A DNA stretch of 64,000 nt from Desulfocurvibacter africanus subsp. africanus DSM 2603 (GCF_000422545.1 NZ_AULZ01000005.1:225838-289837); one strand, 5' to 3'; shown: positions 38,783-47,789, numbered from the stretch's first letter. Program-made: numbers and translations. Notes: a model not told the origin generated them from the letters alone.

Positions 38783-39514
38783 ATGCCGCCACGCGCGCGC
38801 CAACGCAAGTCGGGGCTCCCTCCAGCGTCCTGGATGCTGACCTTCTCCGACCTCATGACGCTTCTGCTGACATTTTTCGTGCTGCTGCTCAGCATGTCCA
38901 CCATGGACAGGAGCTATTTGACGCGAGTGACGATTTTCACCTCGGACGTGAGCCTCATGACGGTGCGGGCCGCGGGGCGCATCCCGACCAAGATGCAGGT
39001 CGTCATCGAACTGCTGGAGAACCCGCGCGAGGCCATGCGCAAGCAGCAGCGCATAAAGGACCTGCTCTTTCCCGACGACATCATGCCTTCGCAGGTAGAC
39101 CGTGCGCTGTTGGAAGAGAATTTGCAGATACTCGCCAGGGACGAGGGCGTGGCCCTTGTGCTTTCCGACAAGCTTCTGTTCGCCATGGGCGAGGCCAAGC
39201 TCAAGGATTCGGCGTTGCCCATCCTGGAGCGCATAGCCTACGTGCTCGCCTTCATGACCGCCCCGGTGAACGTCGCCGGTCACTCGGACATGGTGGGCGG
39301 GCGCAGCGACGGAAACTACGCCATTTCGGCCAACAGGGCCATGGAAGTGCTCCAGTTCCTCCAAGAGTACGGGCTGGACAACCGCAGGCTGTCGGTTTCG
39401 GCCTTCGGCCCGGATCAGCCCCTGCTGGAGGGGAATGGGCCGGCGGTGTGGAACAAGAACAGGCGGGTTGAGATCCTGGTCAAGACCACGCCCAACATTG
39501 GCGGCTATTCGTAA
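38783..39514 (+). CDS. Second MotB-like stator protein
   Basis: 243 residues, beginning MPPRARQRKSGLPPASW; the helix LTFSDLMTLLLTFFVLLLSM is nearly identical to the first MotB, including the Asp. The periplasmic part is different in length and sequence, with OmpA features VNVAGHSDMVGG, SANRAMEVLQFLQ and NKNRRVEILV. It begins 3 bases after the first motB stop with a GGAG site overlapping that stop. Divergence outside the helix argues for an ancient pair rather than a recent duplication. The ordering motA-motB-motB is, from memory, shared by other Desulfovibrio. Confidence 0.92.
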   Translation: MPPRARQRKSGLPPASWMLTFSDLMTLLLTFFVLLLSMSTMDRSYLTRVTIFTSDVSLMTVRAAGRIPTKMQVVIELLENPREAMRKQQRIKDLLFPDDIMPSQVDRALLEENLQILARDEGVALVLSDKLLFAMGEAKLKDSALPILERIAYVLAFMTAPVNVAGHSDMVGGRSDGNYAISANRAMEVLQFLQEYGLDNRRLSVSAFGPDQPLLEGNGPAVWNKNRRVEILVKTTPNIGGYS

Positions 39515-39531
39515 GCTGAAGGAGATCAAAC

Positions 39532-40053
39532 GTGGCAGACGAAGCCCTCGATACACAGGCAACTAACAAGAAGTCCGGCGCGACCAAATGGATCATCCTA
39601 GTGGTCCTGCTCATCGTCCTGGGAGTGGGCGGCTGGTTCGCTTGGGACATGTTCCTCAAGGAAAAGCTCATGGGCGGCGATCCCCAGGCGGCCGCGGGCG
39701 AGCAGGCCCCGCCCGAGGGCCAGCCCATCGGCACGCCCATAGCGACCGGAAACGAGCAGCTGGTCTCCCTGCCGACGTTCATCGTCAACCTGGCCGACCC
39801 CCTGGGCCGCAGGTATCTGAAGATCACCTTGGACGTGGAAGTGATCAACGACAAGGCGGCCAGGGATTTGACGGCCAAGGAAGCCAGGATACGCGACGCC
39901 GTCATCCTGCTCCTGTCCAGCAAGAGTTACCAGGACCTGTCCACCATGGAGAGCAAGATCCTGCTCAAGAAAGAGGTGGCCGAACGGCTCAACCAGGCTC
40001 TGGGCGGTCCGCAGGTTCTACGGGTCTACATCACGGAGATGGTCGTCCAGTAA
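39532..40053 (+). CDS. fliL: Flagellar basal-body protein FliL
   Basis: 173 residues from a GTG start with GGAG upstream. A cytoplasmic N-terminus, one helix (WIILVVLLIVLGVGGWFAWDM), a linker rich in Gln and Pro, then the FliL domain (LVSLPTFIVNLADPLGRRYLK, ARIRDAVILLLSSKSYQDLS, and the ending VLRVYITEMVVQ). FliL sits beside the stator and supports torque. Its position between motB and fliM is typical. Confidence 0.92.
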   Translation: MADEALDTQATNKKSGATKWIILVVLLIVLGVGGWFAWDMFLKEKLMGGDPQAAAGEQAPPEGQPIGTPIATGNEQLVSLPTFIVNLADPLGRRYLKITLDVEVINDKAARDLTAKEARIRDAVILLLSSKSYQDLSTMESKILLKKEVAERLNQALGGPQVLRVYITEMVVQ

Positions 40054-40104
40054 CCGTCAACATAGCACCCACTGGGCGGCCGGCCGTCCCAAGGATGCCC
40101 GCAT

Positions 40105-41082
40105 ATGAGTAAGATACTTAGTCAAGACGAAGTCGATGCCCTGCTCCGGGGCCTCTCCGGCGGAGAGGTCGAAGCCGACGAGGAAACCTTTCAGGAGGAC
40201 GACGGGGCCGTAACCTTCGACCTCTCGAACCAGGATCGCATCATCCGCGGCCGCATGCCGGTCATGGAGATCATAAACGACCGTTTCGCGCGTCTGGCCA
40301 CCAACGCGCTGGCCAACGCCATGCGCAAGCGCGTGGACGTGAACCCCATCTCCATCGACATGTCCAAGTTCGGCGATTTCATGCGTTCGCTGCCGGTGCC
40401 CACCAGCATCAACATATTCAAGATGGAGCCGCTACGCGGCAACGCCCTGTGCGTGGTGGACTCGCGCCTGGTTTTCGCCCTGGTGGAGAACTTCTTCGGC
40501 GGTTCCGGCACCCAGCCCAAGGTCGAAGGCCGTGATTTCACGCATATCGAGCAGGCCATCATCGGCAAGGTGGTGGACCTAGCCCTGACCAACATGGAAG
40601 AGGCCTGGGCGCCGGTTCACGAGGTGCACATCGAGCTCATCCGCGCGGAGATAAATCCGCAGTTCGCCGCCATCGTGCCGCCCAGCGAAGTGGTCGTGGT
40701 GGTCACCTACGAGGTGGAGCTGGAGAACGCCATCGGCTCGTTCATCGTATGCTTGCCCTACGCCACCATCGAGCCCATCCGCGCCAAGCTGTACGCATCC
40801 TTCCAGTCGGAACGGCTTGAGGTGGACCACGCCTGGATCTCCCGCTTCAAGGAGCGCCTCATGGAGACCCCGGTCGAGATGGTCGTGCGCATGGGCAAGA
40901 CGAGCATCACCGGACGTCAGCTTCTGAACATGGATATCGGCGATATCCTGCTCCTGGATACGGATGTGGACGATCTGCTGGTTGCCGAAGTGGACGGCGT
41001 GCGCAAGTTCCACGGCATTCCCGGCCGGGTCAAGGGCAACCGGGCCTTCCAGGTGCTCAAGGAAGAAGAAGTCAGATTCTAA
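40105..41082 (+). CDS. fliM: Flagellar motor switch protein FliM
   Basis: 325 residues. The N-terminal CheY-binding segment LSQDEVDALLRGL is complete; the middle domain (PMEIINDRF-like stretch MPVMEIINDRFARL and FLRSLPVPTSIN-like region) and the C-terminal SpoA domain (VVRMGKTSITGRQLLNMDIG) follow. It is the C-ring subunit that receives phospho-CheY. AAGGA precedes the start. Confidence 0.96.
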   Translation: MSKILSQDEVDALLRGLSGGEVEADEETFQEDDGAVTFDLSNQDRIIRGRMPVMEIINDRFARLATNALANAMRKRVDVNPISIDMSKFGDFMRSLPVPTSINIFKMEPLRGNALCVVDSRLVFALVENFFGGSGTQPKVEGRDFTHIEQAIIGKVVDLALTNMEEAWAPVHEVHIELIRAEINPQFAAIVPPSEVVVVVTYEVELENAIGSFIVCLPYATIEPIRAKLYASFQSERLEVDHAWISRFKERLMETPVEMVVRMGKTSITGRQLLNMDIGDILLLDTDVDDLLVAEVDGVRKFHGIPGRVKGNRAFQVLKEEEVRF

Positions 41083-41100
41083 CGCTAACGAAAACAAGGG

Positions 41101-41658
41101 ATGGATACACGCATGACTCCGGATCAGTTCGATCAGGACAAGCTGGCGGAAGAGTGGGCCTCGGCTCTCGGCGATTCGGATGAGGGCTCCGAGGGAGCAG
41201 GCGGCGGGCAGGATTTCGCGCCTGCCGACGACAAGGATTCCGGTGGCTTGGCCTCGGAATGGGCTCAGGCCCTGGCGGATGAAGAGGAAAAGAATATCAA
41301 GGCCGAAAAGCGTCAGGAATTCCTTTCCTCCAAGAGCCAAGTGGCCGAGTTCAAGGATTTGACGCATGAAGCCAAATCTCCCAGGCCTGAACAGACCAAG
41401 CGCGACCTGGATTTCATCCTGGACATCCCGCTGGAAGTTTCGGCGGAGCTGGGCCGCACCAAGTTGCTCATCAACGAACTCCTGCAGCTCGGCCAAGGCT
41501 CGGTCGTGGAGCTGAACAAGCTGGCCGGCGAGCCGCTGGAGATCTACGTCAACGGCAAGCTCGTGGCCAGAGGCGAGGCCGTGGTCATCAACGAGAAGTT
41601 CGGCATCCGCCTGACCGACATCATAAGCCCCATCGAGCGAGTGAAGCAGCTTGGATAA
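41101..41658 (+). CDS. fliN: Flagellar motor switch protein FliN
   Basis: 185 residues. The C-terminal SpoA domain (LDFILDIPLEVSAELGRTKL, LGQGSVVELNKLAGEPLEIY, LVARGEAVVINEKFGIRLTD) is classic. The N-terminal ~105 residues are acidic and low in complexity, longer than in E. coli FliN (137 residues), as in many delta-type proteobacteria. The ATG at 41113 is an alternative start. It overlaps the start of the next gene. Confidence 0.93.
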   Translation: MDTRMTPDQFDQDKLAEEWASALGDSDEGSEGAGGGQDFAPADDKDSGGLASEWAQALADEEEKNIKAEKRQEFLSSKSQVAEFKDLTHEAKSPRPEQTKRDLDFILDIPLEVSAELGRTKLLINELLQLGQGSVVELNKLAGEPLEIYVNGKLVARGEAVVINEKFGIRLTDIISPIERVKQLG

Positions 41659-42007
41659 TCCCGCCATGCCCCAAGGCAGTTACCTTCCGGAACTGCTCCA
41701 GGTGGCTGGATCTCTGCTCCTGCTGCTTGGAGTCCTCTTCCTGGCGCTTTACCTGCTCAAGCGCTTCGGACCTAAGGCCGGATTGGGCGTCTTTGGCCGC
41801 GGTGACCTCAAGCTGGAAGGGCAATTGGCCCTGGGTCCGCGCCGCAGCGTTGTCGTGGTCCGCTATTTGAATAAGCATCTGGTGCTCGGAGTAACTGAAA
41901 CGAGCATCAATTTGCTCACGGAGATGGAATCAGGCCATGACCCTGAACGTGCTGACTTCCAGGATACCCTGGTTCGGGAAACCGGCCGGGGCGCTCCTCA
42001 TACTTAG
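41651..42007 (+). CDS. fliO: Flagellar biosynthesis protein FliO
   Basis: Up to 118 residues. One membrane helix (LLQVAGSLLLLLGVLFLALYLL) and a small cytoplasmic domain with LKLEGQLALGPRRSVVVVRYLNKHLVLGVT, the FliO signature. The frame can open with TTG at 41651, overlapping the fliN stop, but ATG at 41666 (MPQGSYLPELL) is as likely. The 3' end overlaps fliP by 71 bases. FliO assists assembly of the FliP export ring. Confidence 0.88.
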   Translation: MDNPAMPQGSYLPELLQVAGSLLLLLGVLFLALYLLKRFGPKAGLGVFGRGDLKLEGQLALGPRRSVVVVRYLNKHLVLGVTETSINLLTEMESGHDPERADFQDTLVRETGRGAPHT

Positions 42008-42728
42008 CTTCGCGCTGCTCCTGGCGCCGGGCCTGGCCTTGGCCCAGGACATCCCCCACTTCTCGATGAGCATCTCGGGCGGCCAGCCCGAGCCCGAGCA
42101 GGTATCGCTGCTGCTCGAGATCATCTTCCTGCTGACGGTCCTGTCGCTGGCGCCGGCTATCATAATGACGATGACATCCTTCACGCGGATCATCATCGTC
42201 TTCCATTTCCTGCGCCAAGCCCTTGGCACTCAGCAGATGCCGCCAAGCCAGATCCTCATCAGCCTGGCCATTTTCATGACCTTCGTGATCATGATGCCCA
42301 CGGCCATGGCGATCAACAACACGGCCCTGCAGCCGTACATGGAAGAGCGCATCGGCTTCAAGGAGGCCTTGGATAACGCCCAGAAGCCCCTGCGTGAGTT
42401 CATGTTTAAGCATACGCGCGAGAAGGATCTCTCGGTGTTCTATTCCATCGCCAAGATAGAGCGCCCTGATAACCGCGAGCAGGTGCCCACCATGCTCCTG
42501 ACGGCGGCCTTCGTCATCAGCGAGCTGAAAACCGGCTTCATCATCGGCTTCCTGATCTATATACCATTCCTCATCCTGGACATGGTCGTGGCCTCCATCC
42601 TGCTGGCCATGGGCATGATGATGCTGCCTCCGGTAATGATTTCCCTGCCGTTCAAGGTGCTTCTGTTCGTTATGGTCGATGGCTGGAATCTGCTCACGGC
42701 CTCGTTAGTGAACAGTTTCGCCAAATGA
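41937..42728 (+). CDS. fliP: Flagellar type III export protein FliP
   Basis: 263 residues with a cleavable signal (ALLILSFALLLAPGLALA), then the FliP motifs LSLAPAIIMTMTSFTRIIIVFHFLRQALGTQ and the C-terminal helices with FIIGFLIYIPFLILDMVVAS and MLPPVMISLPFKVLLFVMVDGW. It forms the core of the export gate with FliQ and FliR. ATG at 41937 lies inside fliO. Confidence 0.95.
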   Translation: MTLNVLTSRIPWFGKPAGALLILSFALLLAPGLALAQDIPHFSMSISGGQPEPEQVSLLLEIIFLLTVLSLAPAIIMTMTSFTRIIIVFHFLRQALGTQQMPPSQILISLAIFMTFVIMMPTAMAINNTALQPYMEERIGFKEALDNAQKPLREFMFKHTREKDLSVFYSIAKIERPDNREQVPTMLLTAAFVISELKTGFIIGFLIYIPFLILDMVVASILLAMGMMMLPPVMISLPFKVLLFVMVDGWNLLTASLVNSFAK

Positions 42729-42750
42729 TTCCCACGCGAGGTAATGCGCC

Positions 42751-43020
42751 ATGACCCCGGAATTCGTCATCGGCTTCGCCCGGCAGGCCATTGAGCTGAC
42801 CTTGACCATCTCCCTGCCGCTCCTGGGCATCGGCATGATCGTGGGCATCTTCGTCAGTGTCTTGCAGGCCGCGACGCAGATCCAGGAAATGACCCTGACT
42901 TTCGTGCCCAAGATCATTGCGATATTCATCGCCCTGCTGCTGTTCTTTCCATGGATCATGGACAAAATGATCACTTATACGCGCGACCTGCTCATCAATT
43001 TCCCTTCCTATCTGAATTGA
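42751..43020 (+). CDS. fliQ: Flagellar export protein FliQ
   Basis: 89 residues with two helices (IELTLTISLPLLGIGMIVGIFVSV and FVPKIIAIFIALLLFFPWIM) joined by QAATQIQEMTL, the family motif. GAGG site upstream. It is the last gene of the motor/export operon here; fliR, flhB and flhA, which often follow, are not in the window, and an intergenic repeat comes directly after. Confidence 0.95.
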   Translation: MTPEFVIGFARQAIELTLTISLPLLGIGMIVGIFVSVLQAATQIQEMTLTFVPKIIAIFIALLLFFPWIMDKMITYTRDLLINFPSYLN

Positions 43021-43037
43021 ATCAACGTGCATGAGAA

Positions 43038-43213
43038 CTGGGAAGGGCTTTGCCCTCCCCAGACCCCACCCACCAGGGGGACGCCCCCCTGGGCCCGCGA
43101 TTTTTCTTATGATTATTCAGCGACCCCGAGCCGTGACAAGCGCATGTCCATGGGCCAGCCGCTGCCGGGAAAAGGGATTCCAAAGGGGCCAAGCCCCTTT
43201 GGCCGCCGGAGGC
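43038..43213 (-). repeat. Full-length double-hairpin intergenic repeat, copy 2
   Basis: About 176 bp in the inverse orientation: CTGGGAAGGGCTTTGCCCTC first and GGCCGCCGGAGGC last, with the CATGTCCATGG segment between. It lies between the convergent fliQ and rRNA methyltransferase genes. Confidence 0.8.
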
Positions 43214-43224
43214 TTCCCCGTGAC

Positions 43225-44013
43225 CTAGGTTTTGCCGGCTTGGCCGGCTGCGTCGCGCAGGGCCTTGGCGCGGGCGAAGTGTCCAGTGATCAGGGCTCCG
43301 GCCTGGGCTACGTTGAGCGAATCGAAGCCATGCTGCAGGGGAATGCGCAACGTGAAGTCGCAGCGCTTGGCTACTCCCGGCCGCATGCCTTTTTCCTCTC
43401 CCCCCAGAACCACGACAGCCGGAAGCCGAGGTTCCAGGAAGAATAGATTCTCGCCCGCCTCGCCTTGGGTTCCGTAGATCGTGTAGCCCGCCTCCGCACA
43501 TTCCTCCAGCGCGCGCGCCAAATTCGTAACCCTGGCGATGGGCAGGCGCAAAAGAGCGCCGGCCGAAGCCTTGAGCGCCCCGGTTCCCAGGCGTGCGGCG
43601 TGATGCTTGGGCACCAGCAGCCCGGCCCCGCCAAGGGCGTACACGGTGCGCACCAGGGCCCCGACGTTGCCCGGATCGAGCACTTGGTCCAGCGCCACGA
43701 GCAGAGGAAGCGGGGATTGGCGAGCTGTTTGCAAGAGTTCATGCAGTTCCGTGTATCCGGCCTCGAAGATGTCCGCGAGGACACCTTGGTGGTTGCCTGG
43801 AAACTGACGGTCCAGCTCATGCCGCTCTACAAAGCGGAAGCGCACGCCGCGTTGGCGGCAGAGGTCGAGAATCTGCTCAATGGGGCCGCCTTTTGCTCCT
43901 TTTTGCAGCATGACCCCCTCCACGCGCTCGGGCGCAGTGGATAGAAGCTCCAGCACAGGTTTGCGCCCAGCCACCAGACGCAGGGATTCACTTGATTGAT
44001 GCTCGTTGTCCAT
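43225..44013 (-). CDS. SpoU-type 2'-O-ribose methyltransferase (RlmB-like)
   Basis: 262 residues: an N-terminal substrate-binding domain (SLRLVAGRKPVLELL, HQGVLADIFEAGYTE) and a trefoil-knot SPOUT domain with LDQVLDPGNVGALVRTVYAL, VVLGGEEKGMRPGVAKRCD and IPLQHGFDSLNVAQAGALI. These match 23S rRNA Gm2251 methyltransferases (RlmB/TrmH family). GGAGG precedes the start. Single gene, divergent from the lytic transglycosylase. The exact modified base is inferred. Confidence 0.9.
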   Translation of the reverse strand: MDNEHQSSESLRLVAGRKPVLELLSTAPERVEGVMLQKGAKGGPIEQILDLCRQRGVRFRFVERHELDRQFPGNHQGVLADIFEAGYTELHELLQTARQSPLPLLVALDQVLDPGNVGALVRTVYALGGAGLLVPKHHAARLGTGALKASAGALLRLPIARVTNLARALEECAEAGYTIYGTQGEAGENLFFLEPRLPAVVVLGGEEKGMRPGVAKRCDFTLRIPLQHGFDSLNVAQAGALITGHFARAKALRDAAGQAGKT

Positions 44014-44250
44014 GCAGGCACCTCCGTGGGCACATCAACGCCCGGTAAGCCTTATACGGATTGCCCTGACTCTTGCAAAGCCATGGACAATCGGCTAGGG
44101 ACGGGCCTTAGAAGCCATTGAACAGTAGCCAGCTTGGCGGAAGCCGGCTCATGGGCCATGTTTGTCCGATATGTGCATGGCCATTCTTGATAAAGACACA
44201 ACATGTCTGACCACAGCAACGTTTCTTAATTGGGTTCCGGGAGCCAGCAC

Positions 44251-45903
44251 ATGAGGATCGCATCCGCGGTAATGATCAGTCTTGTCCTTCTTGCAACGGC
44301 TTGCGCCACGCGCGAGACAGGACCAACCACCTCGTCCTCCGGGGCGCAACTCCCGCCAAGCCCGTTTCTGGAAGCCAATCAGTGTTCCCTGGATGAGGAG
44401 CAGAAACTTGCCGGCGAGCCGGAAGTCCAGGATCTGGATCCCGAGCTGAGCGCCGAGCCCTCCGATCTGTCCGGGGAACTCACTGCCGAGGAACGCGAAG
44501 CGCTTAAGAACGAGCCGGAAATCCAATTCCAGCTTACGGTCACAGAGAACGAAGCTTTTGCCAAGTATTTCCACTTCTTCACCGCCAAAGACAAGGACGG
44601 GAATCCCGGCAAGGGGCGAAAAGCCTTCGAACTCTGGCTGGAGCGGTCGCAGCAGTTCCTGCCCTACGTTCGGCAGGTCTTCCGCGAGCGCGGCTTGCCC
44701 GAGGACCTCGTGTTCCTGCCCTTTGCCGAGAGCGGCTACAACGCCTGGGCCTATTCCCGCGCCGGCGCGGCGGGCATGTGGCAGTTCATGCCTTTCACGG
44801 GCCGCAAATTCGGCCTGACCGTGGACTGGTGGAGCGACGAACGCCGCGATCCATACAAGGCCACGCATGCCGCGGCGGACTACCTGACCGTGCTGCATAA
44901 CATGTTCGGTGATTGGTACCTGGCCCTTGCCGCGTACAACGCGGGCGAAGGCAGGATTTCACGAGCCCTGCGCAAGAGCGGCACCGACAACTTCTTCGAT
45001 CTGGCCAAGGACAGGCGCCTGCTGGCCCTGGAAACCCGCGACTACGTGCCCAAGTTCCTGGCCATCATCAAGATCGTCAAGAACCTCGAGAGCCTGGGCT
45101 TCAAGCCCCTGAATTGGAACGAGGCGCCCCAGTTGGAAACCGTGGAAGTCCAGGGCGGCACGGATTTGCTGGCCATGTCCACATCCTGCGATATCGACTG
45201 GAAGCAGTTCCAGACGCTTAATCCCGCCTTCCGCCGGCATGTGAGCAACCCCGAGCAGAAGTGCACGGTCTATCTCCCGGCCGAAAAGCTTACGGCGGTC
45301 AACGACTACCTGTCCAAGCCAAACGCCAGGCCATACGCCGGCTGGTTAAGCTACCGGGTACGCAGTGGTGATTCCTGGTGGGCCCTTTCCCGACGCTTCG
45401 ACACGCCTATCGCCGTGCTCAAGAAGCTCAACAACATGTCCAGCAACACGCTGCGTCCCGGCGCGCACCTCATGATCCCCGGCAAGGGCGGAGCCAAATA
45501 CGCCGCCAAATACTCCGCGCCAGCTCCCGCGCGCGCCAAGACGCAAGCCATAGCCCAGAAGCGTGCCAACTACGTTGTCCAGACCGGCGATACGTTGTGG
45601 GATATCGCACAACACCACAATGTCAGCCTGAATACCTTACGCAAGGCCAATGGCCTGAGCAGTGGCAGGAATCTCAGCGTGGGCCAGCGTCTGTATATAC
45701 CCGATACCGGCGGGGTGAAGCAGCGCATAGAAGATCAGAGCGACGGCAACCGCCTCGTGACCCACAAGGTGCGCCGCGGCGACACGCTTTGGGATATCGC
45801 CCGCCGTTACAACGTCACGCCGCAGCGTCTCATGACCTGGAACAATTTGAACAAGCGTAGCGTCATTCGGCCGGGCGACAAGCTCAAGGTCTACGTCGAA
45901 TAA
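44251..45903 (+). CDS. MltD-like membrane-bound lytic transglycosylase with LysM repeats
   Basis: 550 residues from ATG at 44251, with GGGAG upstream; a TTG frame start at 44230 is less likely. A lipoprotein-type signal (VMISLVLLATACA) precedes a Gln/Glu-rich linker. The SLT domain holds the catalytic Glu in LPFAESGYNAWAYSRAGAAG and MWQFMPFTGRKFGL, ending LALAAYNAGEGRI. Three LysM modules follow (SYRVRSGDSWWALSRRFDTP, NYVVQTGDTLWDIAQHHNVS, THKVRRGDTLWDIARRYNVT). It cleaves the peptidoglycan backbone. A terminator follows. Confidence 0.93.
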   Translation: MRIASAVMISLVLLATACATRETGPTTSSSGAQLPPSPFLEANQCSLDEEQKLAGEPEVQDLDPELSAEPSDLSGELTAEEREALKNEPEIQFQLTVTENEAFAKYFHFFTAKDKDGNPGKGRKAFELWLERSQQFLPYVRQVFRERGLPEDLVFLPFAESGYNAWAYSRAGAAGMWQFMPFTGRKFGLTVDWWSDERRDPYKATHAAADYLTVLHNMFGDWYLALAAYNAGEGRISRALRKSGTDNFFDLAKDRRLLALETRDYVPKFLAIIKIVKNLESLGFKPLNWNEAPQLETVEVQGGTDLLAMSTSCDIDWKQFQTLNPAFRRHVSNPEQKCTVYLPAEKLTAVNDYLSKPNARPYAGWLSYRVRSGDSWWALSRRFDTPIAVLKKLNNMSSNTLRPGAHLMIPGKGGAKYAAKYSAPAPARAKTQAIAQKRANYVVQTGDTLWDIAQHHNVSLNTLRKANGLSSGRNLSVGQRLYIPDTGGVKQRIEDQSDGNRLVTHKVRRGDTLWDIARRYNVTPQRLMTWNNLNKRSVIRPGDKLKVYVE

Positions 45904-45928
45904 TTGACTCCGGTAGGCTCGAAAATCG

Positions 45929-45957
45929 AAAGGCCCTGCGCAAGCGGGGCCTTTTTT
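45929..45957 (+). terminator. Terminator of the lytic transglycosylase gene
   Basis: AAGGCCC/GGGCCTT stem with loop TGCGCAAGCG and a run of six T's, about 25 bases after the stop. Confidence 0.85.
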
Positions 45958-45970
45958 GTTTCGCTTCATC

Positions 45971-46098
45971 TAGGGCAGATTGCTTTTAAGACGCCCGCTC
46001 CGGCGTTGACAGCGCAAGTGAATTGCGCCTACGCCTACGCGGCGGCAAGCCATGCCGACGCATGGCTTGCAGAGCATTTTCAAAAGCAAAATGCTCTA
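45971..46098 (+). mobile_element. MITE-like element, copy 5
   Basis: 128 bp, ends TAGGGCAGATTGCTTTTAAG and AAAATGCTCTA. The final CTA is the reverse complement of the aroE stop codon TAG, so the element supplies that stop. Positioned between the convergent transglycosylase and aroE. Confidence 0.87.
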
Positions 46099-46926
46099 AG
46101 TCAGCCCCAGGAACTGCTTGAGCAGGCGTCTTGCTCCATCCAGGGGCAGCTCTTCATCCGTCCACAGCCGGAATTGCGCCGCGGCTTGGTGCAGGAACAT
46201 CTCCAGGCCTGGTATGACCGCGCAGCCGGCCTGACGGGCCTCGACCAGGAAGCGGGTATTGATCGGGTTGTAGATCAGATCGTAGACGATCTGCCCACGC
46301 TTGAAGTGTTCCGCCGGCCATGGCGTCGCGTCCTGCCGCTCGCCCAGCATCCCGAGCGGGGTGGCGTTGACCAGCAGTTCGGCCTGGACATTCGTGCGCT
46401 CCTCCCAGGCCACGCCTTGGCAACGCATATGGTTGCACAGGGTTCGCGCGGCTTCGGGCGTCCGGTTGGCGACATGAATGGCGCGCACGCCCCATTCGCG
46501 CAGACCGGCGATGACGGCCCTGGCCGCGCCGCCCGCGCCTAGGATCAGGGCCGAGGCGGGCTTGATGCCGATCTCGGCGAGCGGAGCCAGGAAACCCTGC
46601 ACATCCGTGTTTTCGCCGCACAAGAGCCCTTTTTTCCAGTGCAGCGTGTTTACCGCGCCAGCGGCCCTGCAGCGGCCGGACAGCTCCTCACAGAACTTCA
46701 TGATCCCGGTCTTGTGCGGAATGGTCACGCTCACGCCCCAGATGGGCAGGGTCAGGACCGCGGCCATGAAGTCGTCCAAACTCTCCGGTGGCATGGGCCA
46801 AGCCATGTAGGTTCCGGCCACGCCTACCTCGCGGAAGGCCCAGTTGTGCAGCACGGGGCTCAGGCTATGCCCCAAGGGGTTGCCGATGATGCCACAGAGC
46901 ATCTGGGGAATGATAGGCAAGTCCAT
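46096..46926 (-). CDS. aroE: Shikimate 5-dehydrogenase
   Basis: 276 residues from MDLPIIPQMLCGIIGNPLGH at 46926, which has GGAG six bases upstream; an extended frame to 47037 is not conserved-looking. It reduces 3-dehydroshikimate with NADPH in the aromatic pathway. Substrate-binding motif GNPLGHSLSPVLHN, catalytic Lys72 in TIPHKTG, AGAVNTLH and the NADP loop ILGAGGAARAVI are visible. The last residues are KQFLGLT; the stop lies in the MITE copy downstream. Confidence 0.95.
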   Translation of the reverse strand: MDLPIIPQMLCGIIGNPLGHSLSPVLHNWAFREVGVAGTYMAWPMPPESLDDFMAAVLTLPIWGVSVTIPHKTGIMKFCEELSGRCRAAGAVNTLHWKKGLLCGENTDVQGFLAPLAEIGIKPASALILGAGGAARAVIAGLREWGVRAIHVANRTPEAARTLCNHMRCQGVAWEERTNVQAELLVNATPLGMLGERQDATPWPAEHFKRGQIVYDLIYNPINTRFLVEARQAGCAVIPGLEMFLHQAAAQFRLWTDEELPLDGARRLLKQFLGLT

Positions 46927-47046
46927 GCGTTCTCCGCCTGGCATCATGAAGCCGTCTTCGTTCGGATTCATCTGGGCGGCTCCGCCATCACCGCGGGCTT
47001 GTAGCTCGGACAAAAGTCCCTCCTTGGCTGAGGTCATCGCAAAATA

Positions 47047-47163
47047 CTACGCCAGCACGCCGAAGTAGGCCACCGTGAATAACAACAAAAATGCGTAGGG
47101 GGCCAGGCTGCCGGTTGTGAGATGGCGAATTGGCGTCTTTAGGTAGAGGACGAAGCCGCGCAC
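47047..47163 (-). pseudogene. Remnant of a second DUF401-type permease gene (C-terminal end)
   Basis: A minus-strand frame ends LAPYAFLLLFTVAYFGVLA and a stop, which closely matches the intact permease end at 50018 (LAPCALLMAFAVAYFRVLA). Upstream codons give ..VLYLKTPIRHLTTGS before a stop at 47164-47166. Only about 38 codons are left, so this is a decayed fragment of a paralogue. Confidence 0.65.
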
Positions 47164-47266
47164 TGCTTAGTCTACCAAGATTCCAGGACCTTGCCAGCCA
47201 GCTTTCAAATGTTCTTTAATCGGCCGCTATTCCCTGTGCAACGGTGTTTCTGACCTGAGTCAGGTT

Positions 47267-47397
47267 TCGAGCATTATGTTTTTGAAAATACTATGCAAGC
47301 CATGCGTCGGCATTGCTTGCCGCTAGCTTCGGCGTAGGCGCAATTCACTTGCGCCGTCAACGCCGGAGTGGGCGTCTTAAAAGCAATTTGCGCCATA
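47267..47397 (-). mobile_element. MITE-like element, copy 6 (degenerate)
   Basis: About 131 bp, inverse orientation. The internal hairpins and the GGAGTGGGCGTCTTAAAAGC segment are kept, but both ends are altered (TCGAGCATTATGTTTTTG, and CAATTTGCGCCATA). Confidence 0.75.
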
Positions 47398-47789
47398 AGA
47401 AGGCCGACCGTCTACTGGCTGATAAAATAGTCAATGCCTGTATAGGCAAGCTTGTTATGGGCCCATGATGAACGTCCTTTGAGTTGGTCTTCTGTTTCTA
47501 TCGCATATCCAAGCATATCAAATGTTGTGCACAGCACTTCAGAAATGGCGTGCTTTTTAGCTCCAAAAACATTATAAAATTGCTTTATTATTTTATTACA
47601 GTATATTGTGAGTTTGTTTTTTTAGGAATGATGCTTGCAGCTTGTATTTATTTTTCTATAACTTACGTCAGACTCGCTGGTCCAAGCTCATGCACGCTGG
47701 GACGCGTTAACACGCAGCTTACTGCTCCATCCAAGGACCCAGGCTTCAACCAGCGCTTATGACGTGCAACCTGAATAGAGGATAGCAAC
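47398..47789. other. AT-rich upstream region of the Cache MCP gene
   Basis: About 390 bases with no convincing gene. A 92-codon plus frame (47484-47762) has no recognisable features and an atypical, Cys- and Phe-rich composition. The MCP promoter presumably lies here. Confidence 0.45.

Noticed and set aside
47484..47762. 92-codon plus frame upstream of the Cache MCP
   Set aside because: AT-rich with atypical composition, no features and no clear start signal.
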